This document shows, in pieces, positions 19,601-29,102 of a stretch of 64,000 nt of DNA (position 1 is the first letter of the stretch; every line of letters begins with the position of its first letter). The position numbers were made by a program, and so were the translations under genes. The stretch comes from Sulfidibacter corallicola (lineage in GTDB: Bacteria > Acidobacteriota > Holophagae > Acanthopleuribacterales > Acanthopleuribacteraceae). The DNA is taken from contig NZ_CP071793.1 of NCBI RefSeq assembly GCF_017498545.1, positions 11,278,256 to 11,342,255 on the forward strand, written 5' to 3'. The notes under the pieces are model-generated. The model searched no databases and had not been told where the DNA came from. It saw only the letters and a list, made by a program, of their open reading frames with translations.

Positions 19601-22600
19601 CGCGACCTGCTGCCGCTGCTGAGCCAAGCGGGACCGGACGAGGCGGGCTCGCTCGACCCGGAGGCTTCCTTCGCCGCCCAGGGCTACGACGCCCGAGCCC
19701 TGGATCACGTCGCCGCGTCGATCAAGCGTCACTTTCGTTTGGAACTGGGGCCACCGTACCCCAGCGAATCGCCCCGCGCCTTCATCGACCACCTGCTCGA
19801 TCGCTGCCACGACAGCCTGATCGCGCTCTATCCCGAGTTGGCAGAGCCGATGGCGGCGGAAGCCCACAAGACCATCTCACCGGCCTCGGTGGCAGAGCCG
19901 AGACAAAACCCGGTGACCCAGGCAGCGCCGCCCAGCGCTTCGACGACCCCGAATCCGGTACCGCGTAACGAAACCGGGGAGTCGGCTGAAACCCGCTACT
20001 TCCAGCCGGTTTGGGTACCGTTGGCGCTGCGCGAGGACGTCGGCAGTTTTCGCTGGATCGCGATCGTCGGGCTCGCCCGCGATCATCGACTTGGTCAGGC
20101 GCTGATCGACAGCCACGCCGACTCCGAGGCGATCCATCTCGAACTGGACGATCGGGATCCGCTCGATCCCTTATTTTGGGACCGCTTCGTCGACGGGTTG
20201 CCACAGGGACCGGGAGCCGTCTATTTCGCGCCGGAAGCGACCCTGGCCAAATGGCAGGGCGACTGGCCGACGATGGCCCAGCGAGCGCAGACGCTCACCG
20301 GCGGCCTCATGCTGTTGTGCCAATCCCTAGGTCGTGTCGCCCGGGCCGCCAAGATCGCACCGCCACGTCTGACGCTGATTTCGGCCGGGGCCTATTCGCT
20401 GACCACTTCCCACCCACCCCACAACCCCATCGGCGCCGCGCTGGTGGGCATGTGCTCCAGCCTGCCGATCGAATACCAGGACTGGAACCTGAGCGCCGTG
20501 GACCTGGACCCCAACGACGAGGCATCCTGGCCCGATCAGGCGGTGCACGTCGCCGCCGAAACGTTCTCGGTGGAAAGCGGCCCGATCCTGCTGCGCGGCG
20601 GCATGCGCTTTCGCCGCACTTTCCAGCAGTTGGCGCTCCAGGTCTCACAGGTCCACCCGGTGCTGCGCCGCAACGGGCGCTACCTGATCCTGGGCGGCTC
20701 GGGCGGCATCGGCCTGCGCATCGGCAGCGAGCTGCACCGCCGCTACGACGCCAAGGTCTGCCTGGTCGGCCGTCGTCCGAGCCTGGACCGGCCGATCCCC
20801 GAGGGCATGCACTATCGCGCGCTGGACATCTGCGATGCCGAAGCCATGGCAGCCCTGGTCACGGACCTGAAGCAGGAGTGGGGCGGCATCGACGGCATCT
20901 TCCACTCGGCCGACACGCCCTACAGCGCGCTGCACCGCGAGGCGGACCTGGAACGCAGCCTCGAAAGCCTTCGCCCCAAAATGTTGGGCGCCACCATCCT
21001 GGCGCAGATCGCCCGCGACGAATCGCTCGATTTCCTGGTCTTCTTTTCTTCGATCGCCGGCTTGTTCCCCGTTCAGGGCGGCGGCTCCTACGGCGCGGCC
21101 AACGCCTTCATCGACGCCCTGGGCCTCTACCTGCGCCGCACCATGCACACCCCCACCAAGGTCATCAACTGGGGACTGTGGAAGGACACCGGACTGGCCG
21201 TGCACTTCCAGGATCGCCACCTCAAGGCCGGCTTCCTGCCGTTCGTCGACGACGAAGGCGAGACGGCCTGCGCCACGATTTTGGCCGGGTTCGCCGAACA
21301 GGTGGTGCCGCTCAAGGCCACGCCACGCCACTTCGCCGAACGCGGCTTCGAGAACAGCGCCCACGCCACCCAGCTCGCCAATCCGCTGCCGCGTCTACCG
21401 CGCGATTGGCACCACCACATCGTCCACGCCATGCGCGATCAGTTCGAGCGTCAGGGCGAAATCAGCGGCGTGTTCCCCGAACTCCAGAACCTGTGCGCGC
21501 GCCTGCTGCTCTATCGGATGGAAACCTGGGGCATCGCCTTCCAACCCGGCAGCCAGGTCCAGATCGACCGTGAAATCAGTCGCCTGGGCATCATGGAGCG
21601 CTTCCACCGCCTGTTCCGCGCCATGTTGGGCATCCTCGAGCGCAGCGGCTGGTTGATCGCCGACGGGCTACACCTGCGCGTCAGCGATGCGATCAGCGCC
21701 GTGTTGGCCGAACGCGATCGGGTGGACCGCGAGAAACAGCGCTTCCTGGAAGCGTTTCCGGTCTACGAGGGCTTCGTCAGCCTGGTGGAACGGTCGCTGT
21801 CCCAAATGCGGGAAGTGATCCGCGGCCAGAAGCCGTTCGCCGAAGTCCTGTTCCCCAACGGAAAGATGGACCTCGTCCAGCCGATCTACCGCGACAACCC
21901 CAACGCCGACTTCTTCAACCGACTGGTGGCCCAGACGTTGGTCTCGTTCTCCCACCTGCACGAGCGCAAACTGGAGAAACCGGTAGTACTGGAGGTGGGT
22001 GCGGGCACCGGCGGCACCTCGGTCTACGTCTTCGAGGCCCTGATCAAGAACCAGATCGAGGTGGCCTACCACTACACCGACATTTCGCACGCCTTCATCA
22101 ACTACGGCCGGCAACGCTTCGGTTCGCGCTACCCGAACATTGCCTTCGAGGTGCTGAACCTGGAGCAGGATCTGGCCCGCCAGGGCTTCACCCCGGGCCA
22201 GTTCGATTTCATCTTCGGTTCGAACGTGGTGCACGCCACGCGCAACGTGCGCGACACCTTGGCCCGCCTCAAATCGCTGCTGCGGCCCGGCGGCTTGCTG
22301 GTCCTCAACGAGATCACCGCCGTGCAGGACTTCGCGACCCTGACGTTCGGACTCACCGAGGGCTGGTGGCTCTACGAGGACCAGGGCCGACGCCTGCCCA
22401 ATTCGCCCCTGTTGGACGTGCCCCGCTGGCGCGCCCTGCTGGAGAGCCTGGGTTTCCATCCGGTGTGGCTGCCGATCGGCGAGCAGGGCGACGACGGTTG
22501 GATCCAGCACGTGTTGGTGGCCGCTTCGGACGGCCGCATCGAAACCAAACTGTTCAAGGCGGCGCGTGACATGGAGAAGCCCGACGCTTCGCTGCTGGGT

Positions 22601-25600
22601 CGGGCCACGACGACGCCGCACGCCGAGGTGGCGCCCGCCATCTCGGCGCCGAGCGCGGCGACCGGCGAGGACCGGAACCAGCGCGTCCAGTCGGCCCTGG
22701 CCGATTACCTGCGCGACATCTTCGGTCAGGCCCTGCGATTCGACTTCGACAAGGTCGGCGCCGACGAGGCGTTTGCCGACTACGGTGTGGATTCGCTGAT
22801 CGTGATCGAGGTCCAGGAACGGTTGACCCGCGATTTCGGCAGCATTCCCAACACACTGCTGTTCCAGTACCGCACCATCGCCGAACTGGGCGCCTACCTC
22901 GCGAAGGAATGCGCCGATCGCCTGCCCCAGGTGCTGGCGACCGAGATCTTCCAGCCGACGCCGATCCCCAACCGCGAGGTTCCGACCCCCGCCGCGGACA
23001 CGACCGCACCGGTTCAGGGTGCACCGGCAATCCTGCGCGACCGGCGCTCCGGTGACGCGGAGCCGATCGCGATCGTCGGCGTCAGCGGGCGTTATCCCAA
23101 GGCCGAGGATCTGGACCAGTTCTGGCGGAACCTGGTCGACGGCACCTCCTGCATCGGGGAAATCCCACCCGATCGTTGGGACTACCACCCCTGGTTCGCC
23201 CCCGAGGAAACCCAATCGCGCGGCGGCCGGATGTACAGCAAGTGGGGTGGCTTCATCGACGACGCGGCCGCCTTCGATCCCCTGTTCTTCGGGATCAGCC
23301 CCAAGGAAGCGCACACCCTCGATCCCCAGGAACGGTTGATGTTGGAGTTGGCCTGGTCGGCGATCGAGGATGCCGGCCACACGCCGACCGACCTGCGCGA
23401 GGCGCCCGGCACGGGTGGGAACGTGGGTGTCTTCGTGGGCGTCACCGGCAGCACCTACCAGTGGCTGGGGGTCGAGTCCTGGGCCCGCGGCGGCGAGATG
23501 TCGCAGAGCTTTTCCTGGAGCGTCGCCAACCGCATCTCGTTCCAGTTGGATTTCAACGGGCCCAGCGTGCCGGTGGACACCGCCTGTTCCTCCTCGCTGG
23601 CGGCGATCCACTTCGCGGCGGCCAGCCTGCGCCGCGGCGAATGCCGCTCGGCGCTGGTGGGGGGCGTCAACCTCTACCTGCACCCGGCCAAGTACGCCTT
23701 CCTGTGCCACATGACGATGTTGTCGCGCGACGACCGCTGCCGCGCTTTCGGCAAGGGCGCCAATGGCTTCGTGCCAGGCGAGGGCGCGGGCATGTTGCTG
23801 TTGCGACCACTTTCGGAAGCGGTTGCCGACGGCGATCAGATCTACGCCGTATTGCGCGGCTCGGCCGTCAACCACGGCGGACGCACCAACGGCTTCACGG
23901 TACCCAATCCCGGCGCCCAGGCCGACCTGATCGACGCGGCCCTGTCGGACGCCCGGCTGAAAGCGGCCGACATCGGCTACGTCGAGGCACACGGTACGGG
24001 CACCCTGCTGGGCGACCCGGTCGAAGTGGAGGGCCTGACCCAAGCCTTCGAGCGCGCCGGCGGCAGCGAGCACTGCGCCTTGGGCTCGCTGAAATCCAAC
24101 ATCGGGCACCTGGAGTCGGCGGCCGGGGTCGCCGCGGTCACCAAGGTCCTGCTGCAGTTGCGCCACCGGACCCTGGTACCGACGCTCCACGCCGACCCCC
24201 CCAACTCCTTCATTGACTTCGATCGCACGCCCTTCGAACTGGTCCAGTCCTGCCGCCCGTGGGAGGCCCGAGAGGACGGCGCCCTGCGGGCCGGCGTCAG
24301 CTCGTTCGGCGCCGGCGGCTTCAACGCCCACGTGATCCTCGAATCCCACGAGGACGCGCCCCCCGTGGCACCGGTGGACCCCACCACGCCCCATCGGGTG
24401 TTGGTGCTCTCGGCCCGCGACGCTCCGCGCCTGCGCGCCCATGCCCAACGAATCCTGAGCTACCTGGAGCGGGAGGGCCGCCCCGAGGCCGCCTGGCAGC
24501 GCGACCTGTGCTTCACGCTGCAAACCGGGCGCACCGCGATGACGCACCGCCTGGCGCTGTATGCCGCCGACCTGAATGGTTTCAAGACCGGACTGGCCCA
24601 CTTCCTCGAAGACCGCGAGCACAAGGATCTACATGTGGGCCACCTCGCCAACGGGAACGGCGCGCGACAGATGTTCGGCGAGGACGACGAGGACCAGGCC
24701 TACCTCGGTATGTTGGTTCAGGCCGGGAAATGGTCCAAGATCGCGCGCTTCTGGGTGGACGGCATCGCCCTGGACTGGTCGCGCTTCTACCCGCCCGGTG
24801 GCGCGCGCCGGATCTCGCTGCCCAGTTACCCCTTCGCCCGCGAACGCTACTGGCTGCGCGGTACGGAGGATCCCGGCGCACCGCGGCTGGGCCCGCTGCT
24901 GGACCGTCACCTGCCCACCTTCGATCCCCGGGTCGTCTTCGCACGCAAGATGGAGCCGGGCGATCCGCTGGTGCGCGACAACCTGGTGGAGGACACCTGC
25001 TACCTGCCGTTCGCCGCCCAACTGGACATGGCGCTGGCAGCCGCTGCCGAGGCCGAACCCGAAACGTCCTGGCAGGTGGGGGCGGCAGCCTGCTTCACCT
25101 CGGCGATCCCCGAAAAGGGGTGCGAACTGGAACTGGCGCTGTCGCGCGAGGGCTCGGATCAACTCGCCTTCGAACTGCGCGGCGAGGAAACCTACAGCTC
25201 GGGCACGCTGGAGCGGCGTCGGCCTACCGGAGGGTCCGAGCCGGTCACGCCCGCGGTGGCCATGACCGAGGAAACCGCGCTCGACGTGGACGCCTGCCGC
25301 ACCCGGCTGGCCCAGCTCGGCCAGTCGCTCTCGGATTACTACACCTGCTTCCGCCGGGTCCACCTGGGCCCGCGCGGGTTGGCCTTCGCCTTCGCGTTCG
25401 GCGAAGGAGGCGGCCGCAACGCGACCGCTCGCCTGCGGTTGGTCCACGCCGCGTTGTCGATCTGCCAACTGCTTCCCGGCGGGCACGCCAAGCTGTGCTT
25501 CCCCACGTCGCTCGCGGGCATCGACACCTTCGCGCCCACGGGCGACACGGGCAGCGTCCACCTGCGGATCGTCGAGCGGCGCCGCGACGTGCTCCGGGTC

Positions 25601-28600
25601 CAAATCGACATCTGCGATGGGGAAGATCGCCCGCTGAGCCGCTATCGCGAGGTGACCCTGACCGGCCAGGCCGACCCGGCCATGCCCGACTTCACCTACC
25701 TGCCCCAATGGCGGGCCCTGCCGCCGACACCGACCGCGGGTGACGTGCCGCAACGACTGGGTACCTACCTAGTCGTGGAGGCCGGCAACCGCGCGACGGC
25801 GTGCCGCGACCACTTGCGCGAGCGTCATCGCGGCGCCCGGGTGATCACCTGCACACCGGGCCAGGCCACCCGGCTGGAAGCACCCGATCACTGGGTGTTC
25901 GACAGCCAGGCGCCCGATGCCTTCGTCACGATCTTCGACGACATCGACAACTTGGCGGGCATCTACTTCCTGGGCCTGCACGACACCTCGCGTTACGACG
26001 TGCACGACGAGGCCATGGCGGACGATGCGGCTACGCTTTGCCTGCTGCTGGTTCGCCTGATCAAGGCGGCCGACCGACGCGGCTTCCTCAAATCGGCAAT
26101 CGCCTTCAAGGTCGTGACCAACGGCGCCGAATCGCTGGCCGGCGAGCCGGTCTCGCCGATCTCGGCTGCCCTCCACGGCCTGAGCAAGTCGATCGCCTGC
26201 GAATACCCGCGACTGCGACTCGGCGTGCTCGACTTCGATCCGACCGAACCCGAATGGGACGCGGCCGCGGCGATGGACATGGTGGTCACCGATCCCGGTC
26301 GCCAGACCGGCGCCGAGCGCCTGGTGCGCCACGGCATCGCCTTCGCCCGAGCGTTCGTGCCCCTGCGGCTGTCCATGAGCGGCGAAGTCCCCTTCCGGCC
26401 GAACGGGGTCTACCTGATCGTGGGTGGCGCACGGGGGATCGGCTACGAAACGGCCGGGTTCCTGGCGCGCAAATACGCCGCGCGCCTGGTGCTGGTGGGT
26501 CGCTCGGCCGCCGACGGCCAAATCGAAGCGCGCCTGCGCACCCTGCGCGAATGGGGCGGCGAGGCGATCTACGTCTCGGCGGACATCGCCACCCGGCCGG
26601 GCACCGAGGGTGTCGCCGAACAGGTGAGCCTGACCTTCGGCAAGCTGCACGGGGTCTTCCATTCCGCCATCGTGCTGCGCGACCAGACGCTCGCCAAGAT
26701 CGACGAGTCGGATTTCCGCGCGGCCCTGGCACCCAAGGTCCAGGGAAGCCTGGCGCTGGCCCACGCGCTCGACCGCTTCGATCCCGACTTTCTCGTCTTC
26801 TACTCTTCGGCCAAGACTTTCGTCGGCGATCCCGGCCAGGGCAACTACGCCGCCGCCAGTGCCTTCGAAGACAGCTTCGCCCAGTACTTCGAACACCGGA
26901 CCGGGGTGCCCACCTTCACCGTGAACTGGGGTTACTGGGGCGATGTGGGCATCGTCGCCGATCACCAGGTCAAACAGGTCTACGCCCGCAAGGGGATCGG
27001 CAGTATCGGCTCGCGCGAGGGCATGACCGTCGTGTCGCGCCAACTCTCCGGCGGCGTGCGGCGGGTCATGGCGCTCAAGGCCGGTGCGCGCATGTTACAG
27101 GACTTGGGTGTCGATCCGACCCAGCCGACGCGGGCCACCAGCGGCGTCACGCCGCTCCCGGTGGAACCCGCCCGGCGCGCCATGGAACGGTTCCGCGCCG
27201 ACGCCCCGGCCGACCACGAAGAATCGCGTGCCTTCGAACTGCTCGACGCCTGGGTCCGCCGATCGGTGTTGGCCGCGTTCCACGAGGCCGACCTGCTGGC
27301 CCCCGGCACGGATCCGGTCGATCTCGACGGCCTGGTTCTGCACGGCGGGGTGATCCCGCGCTACCGCCGCCTGCTGGCCGCGATCATGGACATGCTGACG
27401 CGTGGCGGCGAGGTCGAGGCGATCGGATCCGGTTGGCGCCTGGCGACGGCACCGGCGGGCACGGACGCCGAAGCGCTGGAGCGGCAGCGCCAAGAGGGCG
27501 AATCCCGCTTCCCGGGTTTCAAACCCTACTTCGACCTGACCGCCGCCTGCCTCGAGGCCCTCTGGCCCGTGCTGCGCGGCCAACGCGACGCCGCCACGGT
27601 CCTGTTCCCCAACGGCTCCATGGAAGCCGTTCAAGGCATCTACAAGGGCAACCGCCGGATCGACTACTTCAACGATCTGGCCGCGGTGGGCATTCGCTCC
27701 GCGGTCATCGAGTGCCTGCGCCAATCCGATGCCGGCACCAAGGTGCGCATCCTCGAGTTCGGTGCGGGTACCGGCGGCACTTCGGCCTTCCTGTTCCGTG
27801 CCCTGGAAGAGTTCGGTCCCTACCTGCACTACGACTACACCGACGTCTCGCCCGCCTTCCTCCAGCACGGCCGGCGCCACTATCCACACGCCTTCGTCGA
27901 CTTCCGCACTTTCGACATCGAACGCGAGGCCAAGGCCCAGGGCTTCGAGCTCGGCAGCTACGACATCCTGGTCGGCGCCAACGTGATTCACGCCGTCGCC
28001 GACCTCGAAACCGTGACCCGCAACCTCAAGGGCCTGCTCAAGCGCGGCGGCTGCCTGCTGCTCAACGAGGTCACCTCGCTGATCGATTTCTCCACCGTCA
28101 CCTTCGGGCTGACCCGTGGATGGTGGGCCTTCGAGGACGCCTGGCGAATCCCGCACGCGCCGCTCCTGGACCCACCACGCTGGCTCTGTTTCCTGAGCCG
28201 CTGCGGCTTCGATGCGCCCTTCGCGATCGGCGAGCCGGGCGTCCCGTTGGCGCGCAGCCGGCAAGCGATCGTGGCCGGGTACAGCGACGGGTTGGTGGCC
28301 GCACCCGATCACGCCGAAGTGCCGACCGCGACCGGTCGTCCGGCCGTCGCAGGGTCCGCACCGACCGAAACGAAAGCACCGAACCCGAGCGCGCGCGTGC
28401 CCCTGGTGATCTCCCGGGCGGCCACTCCGGAAGCCAAGCGCGTGGTCGATGCCGAAGCCGGCCCGACGTCCCGGGCGGCGCGACCATTCGACCTCGATGC
28501 ACGCATCCGCGAGGTGACGCGCGAGGCCGTGGCGGCCAGCGTCGAGCTGCCGGTCGACCGGATCGAGGACGAGGCGGCCTTCTCGGAATACGGGGTGGAT

Positions 28601-28933
28601 TCGGTCATCGGGATCTCCATGATCGACGACCTCAACCGCCGCCTGGGCCTGGATCTGCGCAACACCCTGATCTTCGACTATCCGGATGTGGCCTCGCTCT
28701 GCGATCACCTGATCGCCGAGTACCGCGACACCATCACGCCCTTCCTGCGCGCGGCTCGGGAGCCCGGCTCCGCCGAAACGACGGCAGCGCCGCGCGACAT
28801 GGCGTCGGTCCCACTCGAGACGCCCTTCGACGCGGAGGAACCGGTCACCCTCGAACGGGTGCTGGAGGGCCTGGCCACCGGCGCGCTGACGCCCGAAATG
28901 GCCGACGCGCTGCTCTCGAGCTGTGAAAGCTGA
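16679..28933 (+). CDS. Trans-AT PKS, two modules: KS-(AT-like)-ACP0-KR-MT-ACP / KS-DH0-KR-MT-ACP
   Basis: 4084 aa; GGAGGA at 16668-16673 lies 5 nt before the ATG, 124 nt after the MT-AMT gene. It starts almost directly with a KS, with only about 30 residues before it, so no strong N-terminal docking domain is visible. Two reducing and methylating modules follow (separate entries). It has no functional AT: the AT position in module one is filled by a long degenerate AT-like region. The C-terminus ends in a short helix-loop-helix (LERVLEGLATGALTPEMADA), a pattern shared with the termini of the next two synthases, which suggests docking to the following protein. The last 11 nt overlap an open frame continuous with the next gene, but that gene's real start is further down. 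It may open a sub-line of the synthase, since no docking partner for its N-terminus is seen. Confidence 0.93.
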   Translation: MASIDRDKEPGTGSPSDRTSEGETPHPTRQSMDIAIVGMACRFPGCSDWGGYWKNLRDGVNAIEEIPPDRWDTTRYYSPDVNEPNKSAGKWSGLVVDHNRFDNQFFHISPREAMNMEPQQRLLLEETWHCIEDSGIPLAHLQEVPTSVSVGVITNGYHGRISSREEAIDAYAALGHYGSIASNRISYTFNFSGASLSMDGACASSLYALHHAKLSLERGECRYALAAGVSITNYLWKFLAYSKQRILSPDGQCKTFDKDANGFVPGEGVGVVLLQPLEQAIADGNVIYGVLKGSAVNHVGTSHTISAPRVDAQRNVILAAYENAGIAPSELSYLEAHGTGTSLGDPIEIEALSQVFAPDTDERGFCGIGSAKTNVGHLEACAGLAGLIKILLMMRHRQMAPTLNLDTINPMIDFARSPFVPVTEPHAWQPRAADKPLLAGISAFGFGGSNAHAVLASFEDHRTPDRSPEPGEHLFLLSAKSKRALHATLARWRAFSASEAFEELDFSDICRTVARSRGDFPVRAGTLVANKNELRQWLQRPETEMHRPATAPLVAAFSECCLNGWTDLKTLYARESLFREALDALLTNLARPEHGLSWDWHDAIRVPVWPDADKASFRFCVAIARFDMLTQLGVTPSLVVAGSDQVYQACCAAGVLEPRQALALLRGERTADQVRLSRPSIPLYDPVHKRRFRRYHITAASLEHLRRDLVVTPREVRTFLDKASLLIKNQFSFLKFLRGWANLTERYQLDLFDLIRQPDLAEDTHHDGPRLLATIAISTSLHQVNLKWNLSDLVHVGDTRFTELVNLVAREVMPREELIAWLLHKPVDLEALAEAVNRRQDRLDPDFDYRWLGDRESRLDELPNLQEWKDALAGLALGEILTELCTEHRMLTIGASDADGNLPGVHFSALGDHSFLASLLELALQGAPIRWQHIYPDHSYRKVPLPIYAFDRHAFWPVDKGHHVDDAVLRERLERDLLPLLSQAGPDEAGSLDPEASFAAQGYDARALDHVAASIKRHFRLELGPPYPSESPRAFIDHLLDRCHDSLIALYPELAEPMAAEAHKTISPASVAEPRQNPVTQAAPPSASTTPNPVPRNETGESAETRYFQPVWVPLALREDVGSFRWIAIVGLARDHRLGQALIDSHADSEAIHLELDDRDPLDPLFWDRFVDGLPQGPGAVYFAPEATLAKWQGDWPTMAQRAQTLTGGLMLLCQSLGRVARAAKIAPPRLTLISAGAYSLTTSHPPHNPIGAALVGMCSSLPIEYQDWNLSAVDLDPNDEASWPDQAVHVAAETFSVESGPILLRGGMRFRRTFQQLALQVSQVHPVLRRNGRYLILGGSGGIGLRIGSELHRRYDAKVCLVGRRPSLDRPIPEGMHYRALDICDAEAMAALVTDLKQEWGGIDGIFHSADTPYSALHREADLERSLESLRPKMLGATILAQIARDESLDFLVFFSSIAGLFPVQGGGSYGAANAFIDALGLYLRRTMHTPTKVINWGLWKDTGLAVHFQDRHLKAGFLPFVDDEGETACATILAGFAEQVVPLKATPRHFAERGFENSAHATQLANPLPRLPRDWHHHIVHAMRDQFERQGEISGVFPELQNLCARLLLYRMETWGIAFQPGSQVQIDREISRLGIMERFHRLFRAMLGILERSGWLIADGLHLRVSDAISAVLAERDRVDREKQRFLEAFPVYEGFVSLVERSLSQMREVIRGQKPFAEVLFPNGKMDLVQPIYRDNPNADFFNRLVAQTLVSFSHLHERKLEKPVVLEVGAGTGGTSVYVFEALIKNQIEVAYHYTDISHAFINYGRQRFGSRYPNIAFEVLNLEQDLARQGFTPGQFDFIFGSNVVHATRNVRDTLARLKSLLRPGGLLVLNEITAVQDFATLTFGLTEGWWLYEDQGRRLPNSPLLDVPRWRALLESLGFHPVWLPIGEQGDDGWIQHVLVAASDGRIETKLFKAARDMEKPDASLLGRATTTPHAEVAPAISAPSAATGEDRNQRVQSALADYLRDIFGQALRFDFDKVGADEAFADYGVDSLIVIEVQERLTRDFGSIPNTLLFQYRTIAELGAYLAKECADRLPQVLATEIFQPTPIPNREVPTPAADTTAPVQGAPAILRDRRSGDAEPIAIVGVSGRYPKAEDLDQFWRNLVDGTSCIGEIPPDRWDYHPWFAPEETQSRGGRMYSKWGGFIDDAAAFDPLFFGISPKEAHTLDPQERLMLELAWSAIEDAGHTPTDLREAPGTGGNVGVFVGVTGSTYQWLGVESWARGGEMSQSFSWSVANRISFQLDFNGPSVPVDTACSSSLAAIHFAAASLRRGECRSALVGGVNLYLHPAKYAFLCHMTMLSRDDRCRAFGKGANGFVPGEGAGMLLLRPLSEAVADGDQIYAVLRGSAVNHGGRTNGFTVPNPGAQADLIDAALSDARLKAADIGYVEAHGTGTLLGDPVEVEGLTQAFERAGGSEHCALGSLKSNIGHLESAAGVAAVTKVLLQLRHRTLVPTLHADPPNSFIDFDRTPFELVQSCRPWEAREDGALRAGVSSFGAGGFNAHVILESHEDAPPVAPVDPTTPHRVLVLSARDAPRLRAHAQRILSYLEREGRPEAAWQRDLCFTLQTGRTAMTHRLALYAADLNGFKTGLAHFLEDREHKDLHVGHLANGNGARQMFGEDDEDQAYLGMLVQAGKWSKIARFWVDGIALDWSRFYPPGGARRISLPSYPFARERYWLRGTEDPGAPRLGPLLDRHLPTFDPRVVFARKMEPGDPLVRDNLVEDTCYLPFAAQLDMALAAAAEAEPETSWQVGAAACFTSAIPEKGCELELALSREGSDQLAFELRGEETYSSGTLERRRPTGGSEPVTPAVAMTEETALDVDACRTRLAQLGQSLSDYYTCFRRVHLGPRGLAFAFAFGEGGGRNATARLRLVHAALSICQLLPGGHAKLCFPTSLAGIDTFAPTGDTGSVHLRIVERRRDVLRVQIDICDGEDRPLSRYREVTLTGQADPAMPDFTYLPQWRALPPTPTAGDVPQRLGTYLVVEAGNRATACRDHLRERHRGARVITCTPGQATRLEAPDHWVFDSQAPDAFVTIFDDIDNLAGIYFLGLHDTSRYDVHDEAMADDAATLCLLLVRLIKAADRRGFLKSAIAFKVVTNGAESLAGEPVSPISAALHGLSKSIACEYPRLRLGVLDFDPTEPEWDAAAAMDMVVTDPGRQTGAERLVRHGIAFARAFVPLRLSMSGEVPFRPNGVYLIVGGARGIGYETAGFLARKYAARLVLVGRSAADGQIEARLRTLREWGGEAIYVSADIATRPGTEGVAEQVSLTFGKLHGVFHSAIVLRDQTLAKIDESDFRAALAPKVQGSLALAHALDRFDPDFLVFYSSAKTFVGDPGQGNYAAASAFEDSFAQYFEHRTGVPTFTVNWGYWGDVGIVADHQVKQVYARKGIGSIGSREGMTVVSRQLSGGVRRVMALKAGARMLQDLGVDPTQPTRATSGVTPLPVEPARRAMERFRADAPADHEESRAFELLDAWVRRSVLAAFHEADLLAPGTDPVDLDGLVLHGGVIPRYRRLLAAIMDMLTRGGEVEAIGSGWRLATAPAGTDAEALERQRQEGESRFPGFKPYFDLTAACLEALWPVLRGQRDAATVLFPNGSMEAVQGIYKGNRRIDYFNDLAAVGIRSAVIECLRQSDAGTKVRILEFGAGTGGTSAFLFRALEEFGPYLHYDYTDVSPAFLQHGRRHYPHAFVDFRTFDIEREAKAQGFELGSYDILVGANVIHAVADLETVTRNLKGLLKRGGCLLLNEVTSLIDFSTVTFGLTRGWWAFEDAWRIPHAPLLDPPRWLCFLSRCGFDAPFAIGEPGVPLARSRQAIVAGYSDGLVAAPDHAEVPTATGRPAVAGSAPTETKAPNPSARVPLVISRAATPEAKRVVDAEAGPTSRAARPFDLDARIREVTREAVAASVELPVDRIEDEAAFSEYGVDSVIGISMIDDLNRRLGLDLRNTLIFDYPDVASLCDHLIAEYRDTITPFLRAAREPGSAETTAAPRDMASVPLETPFDAEEPVTLERVLEGLATGALTPEMADALLSSCES
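16770..22925 (+). other. PKS module: KS-(degenerate AT-like)-ACP0-KR-MT-ACP
   Basis: The KS (16770-18060) has GACASS Cys (17282), HGTGT and NVGH, so it is competent. From about 18085 to 19560 the chain has the start and end of an AT region (VVAGSDQVY where VVGHSLGEY is expected; a final VPLPIYAFDRHAFW) but no GHSxG, and an unrecognised block of about 170 residues in the middle. An ACP-like unit (about 19570-19830) has GYDAR where GxDSx is expected (Ala at 19691), so it cannot be phosphopantetheinylated. The KR (about 20000-21380) has GGSGGIG, Ser, Tyr (21089) and Asn, and no B-type Asp. The C-MT (about 21400-22550) has VLEVGAGTGGTS. The functional ACP has Ser at 22793. Predicted product: alpha-methyl-beta-hydroxy unit. 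Confidence 0.85.
23050..28755 (+). other. PKS module: KS-DH0-KR-MT-ACP
   Basis: The KS (23050-24360) has TACSSS, HGTGT and NIGH. The DH-like fold (about 24880-25680) has lost its catalytic His: RDNLVEDTCYLP replaces RDHxxxGxxxLP (Asn at 24980). The second motif reads LRLVHAALSICQ with no Asp, so dehydration here is unlikely. The KR (about 25690-27120) has GGARGIG, Ser and Tyr (26846), but the usual active-site Asn is Ser (26858); VLRDQTL suggests a B-type KR. The C-MT (about 27190-28310) has ILEFGAGTGGTS. The ACP has Ser at 28601. Predicted product: alpha-methyl-beta-hydroxy, if the KR tolerates the Asn-to-Ser change. Confidence 0.85.
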
Positions 28934-29102
28934 AGAGGGTGTCCCGTGGGGACACGCCGACGGGCGCGCCCCCGATCTCTTTCCACCGAAACCAACCCGT
29001 GCGGCGGACACACATCGCCGCACGGCAAACGCGAAGCGCACCACACCGCCCGAGCCGATCAACCACCACCATCTCGCCCCACGGGATCGACGAGGAGTTC
29101 AC

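Noticed and set aside
28923..29102. N-terminal extension of gene 6 back to 28923
   Set aside because: It overlaps the end of gene 5, is His/Pro/Arg-rich without domain character, and a GTG with a good ribosome site lies at 29103.
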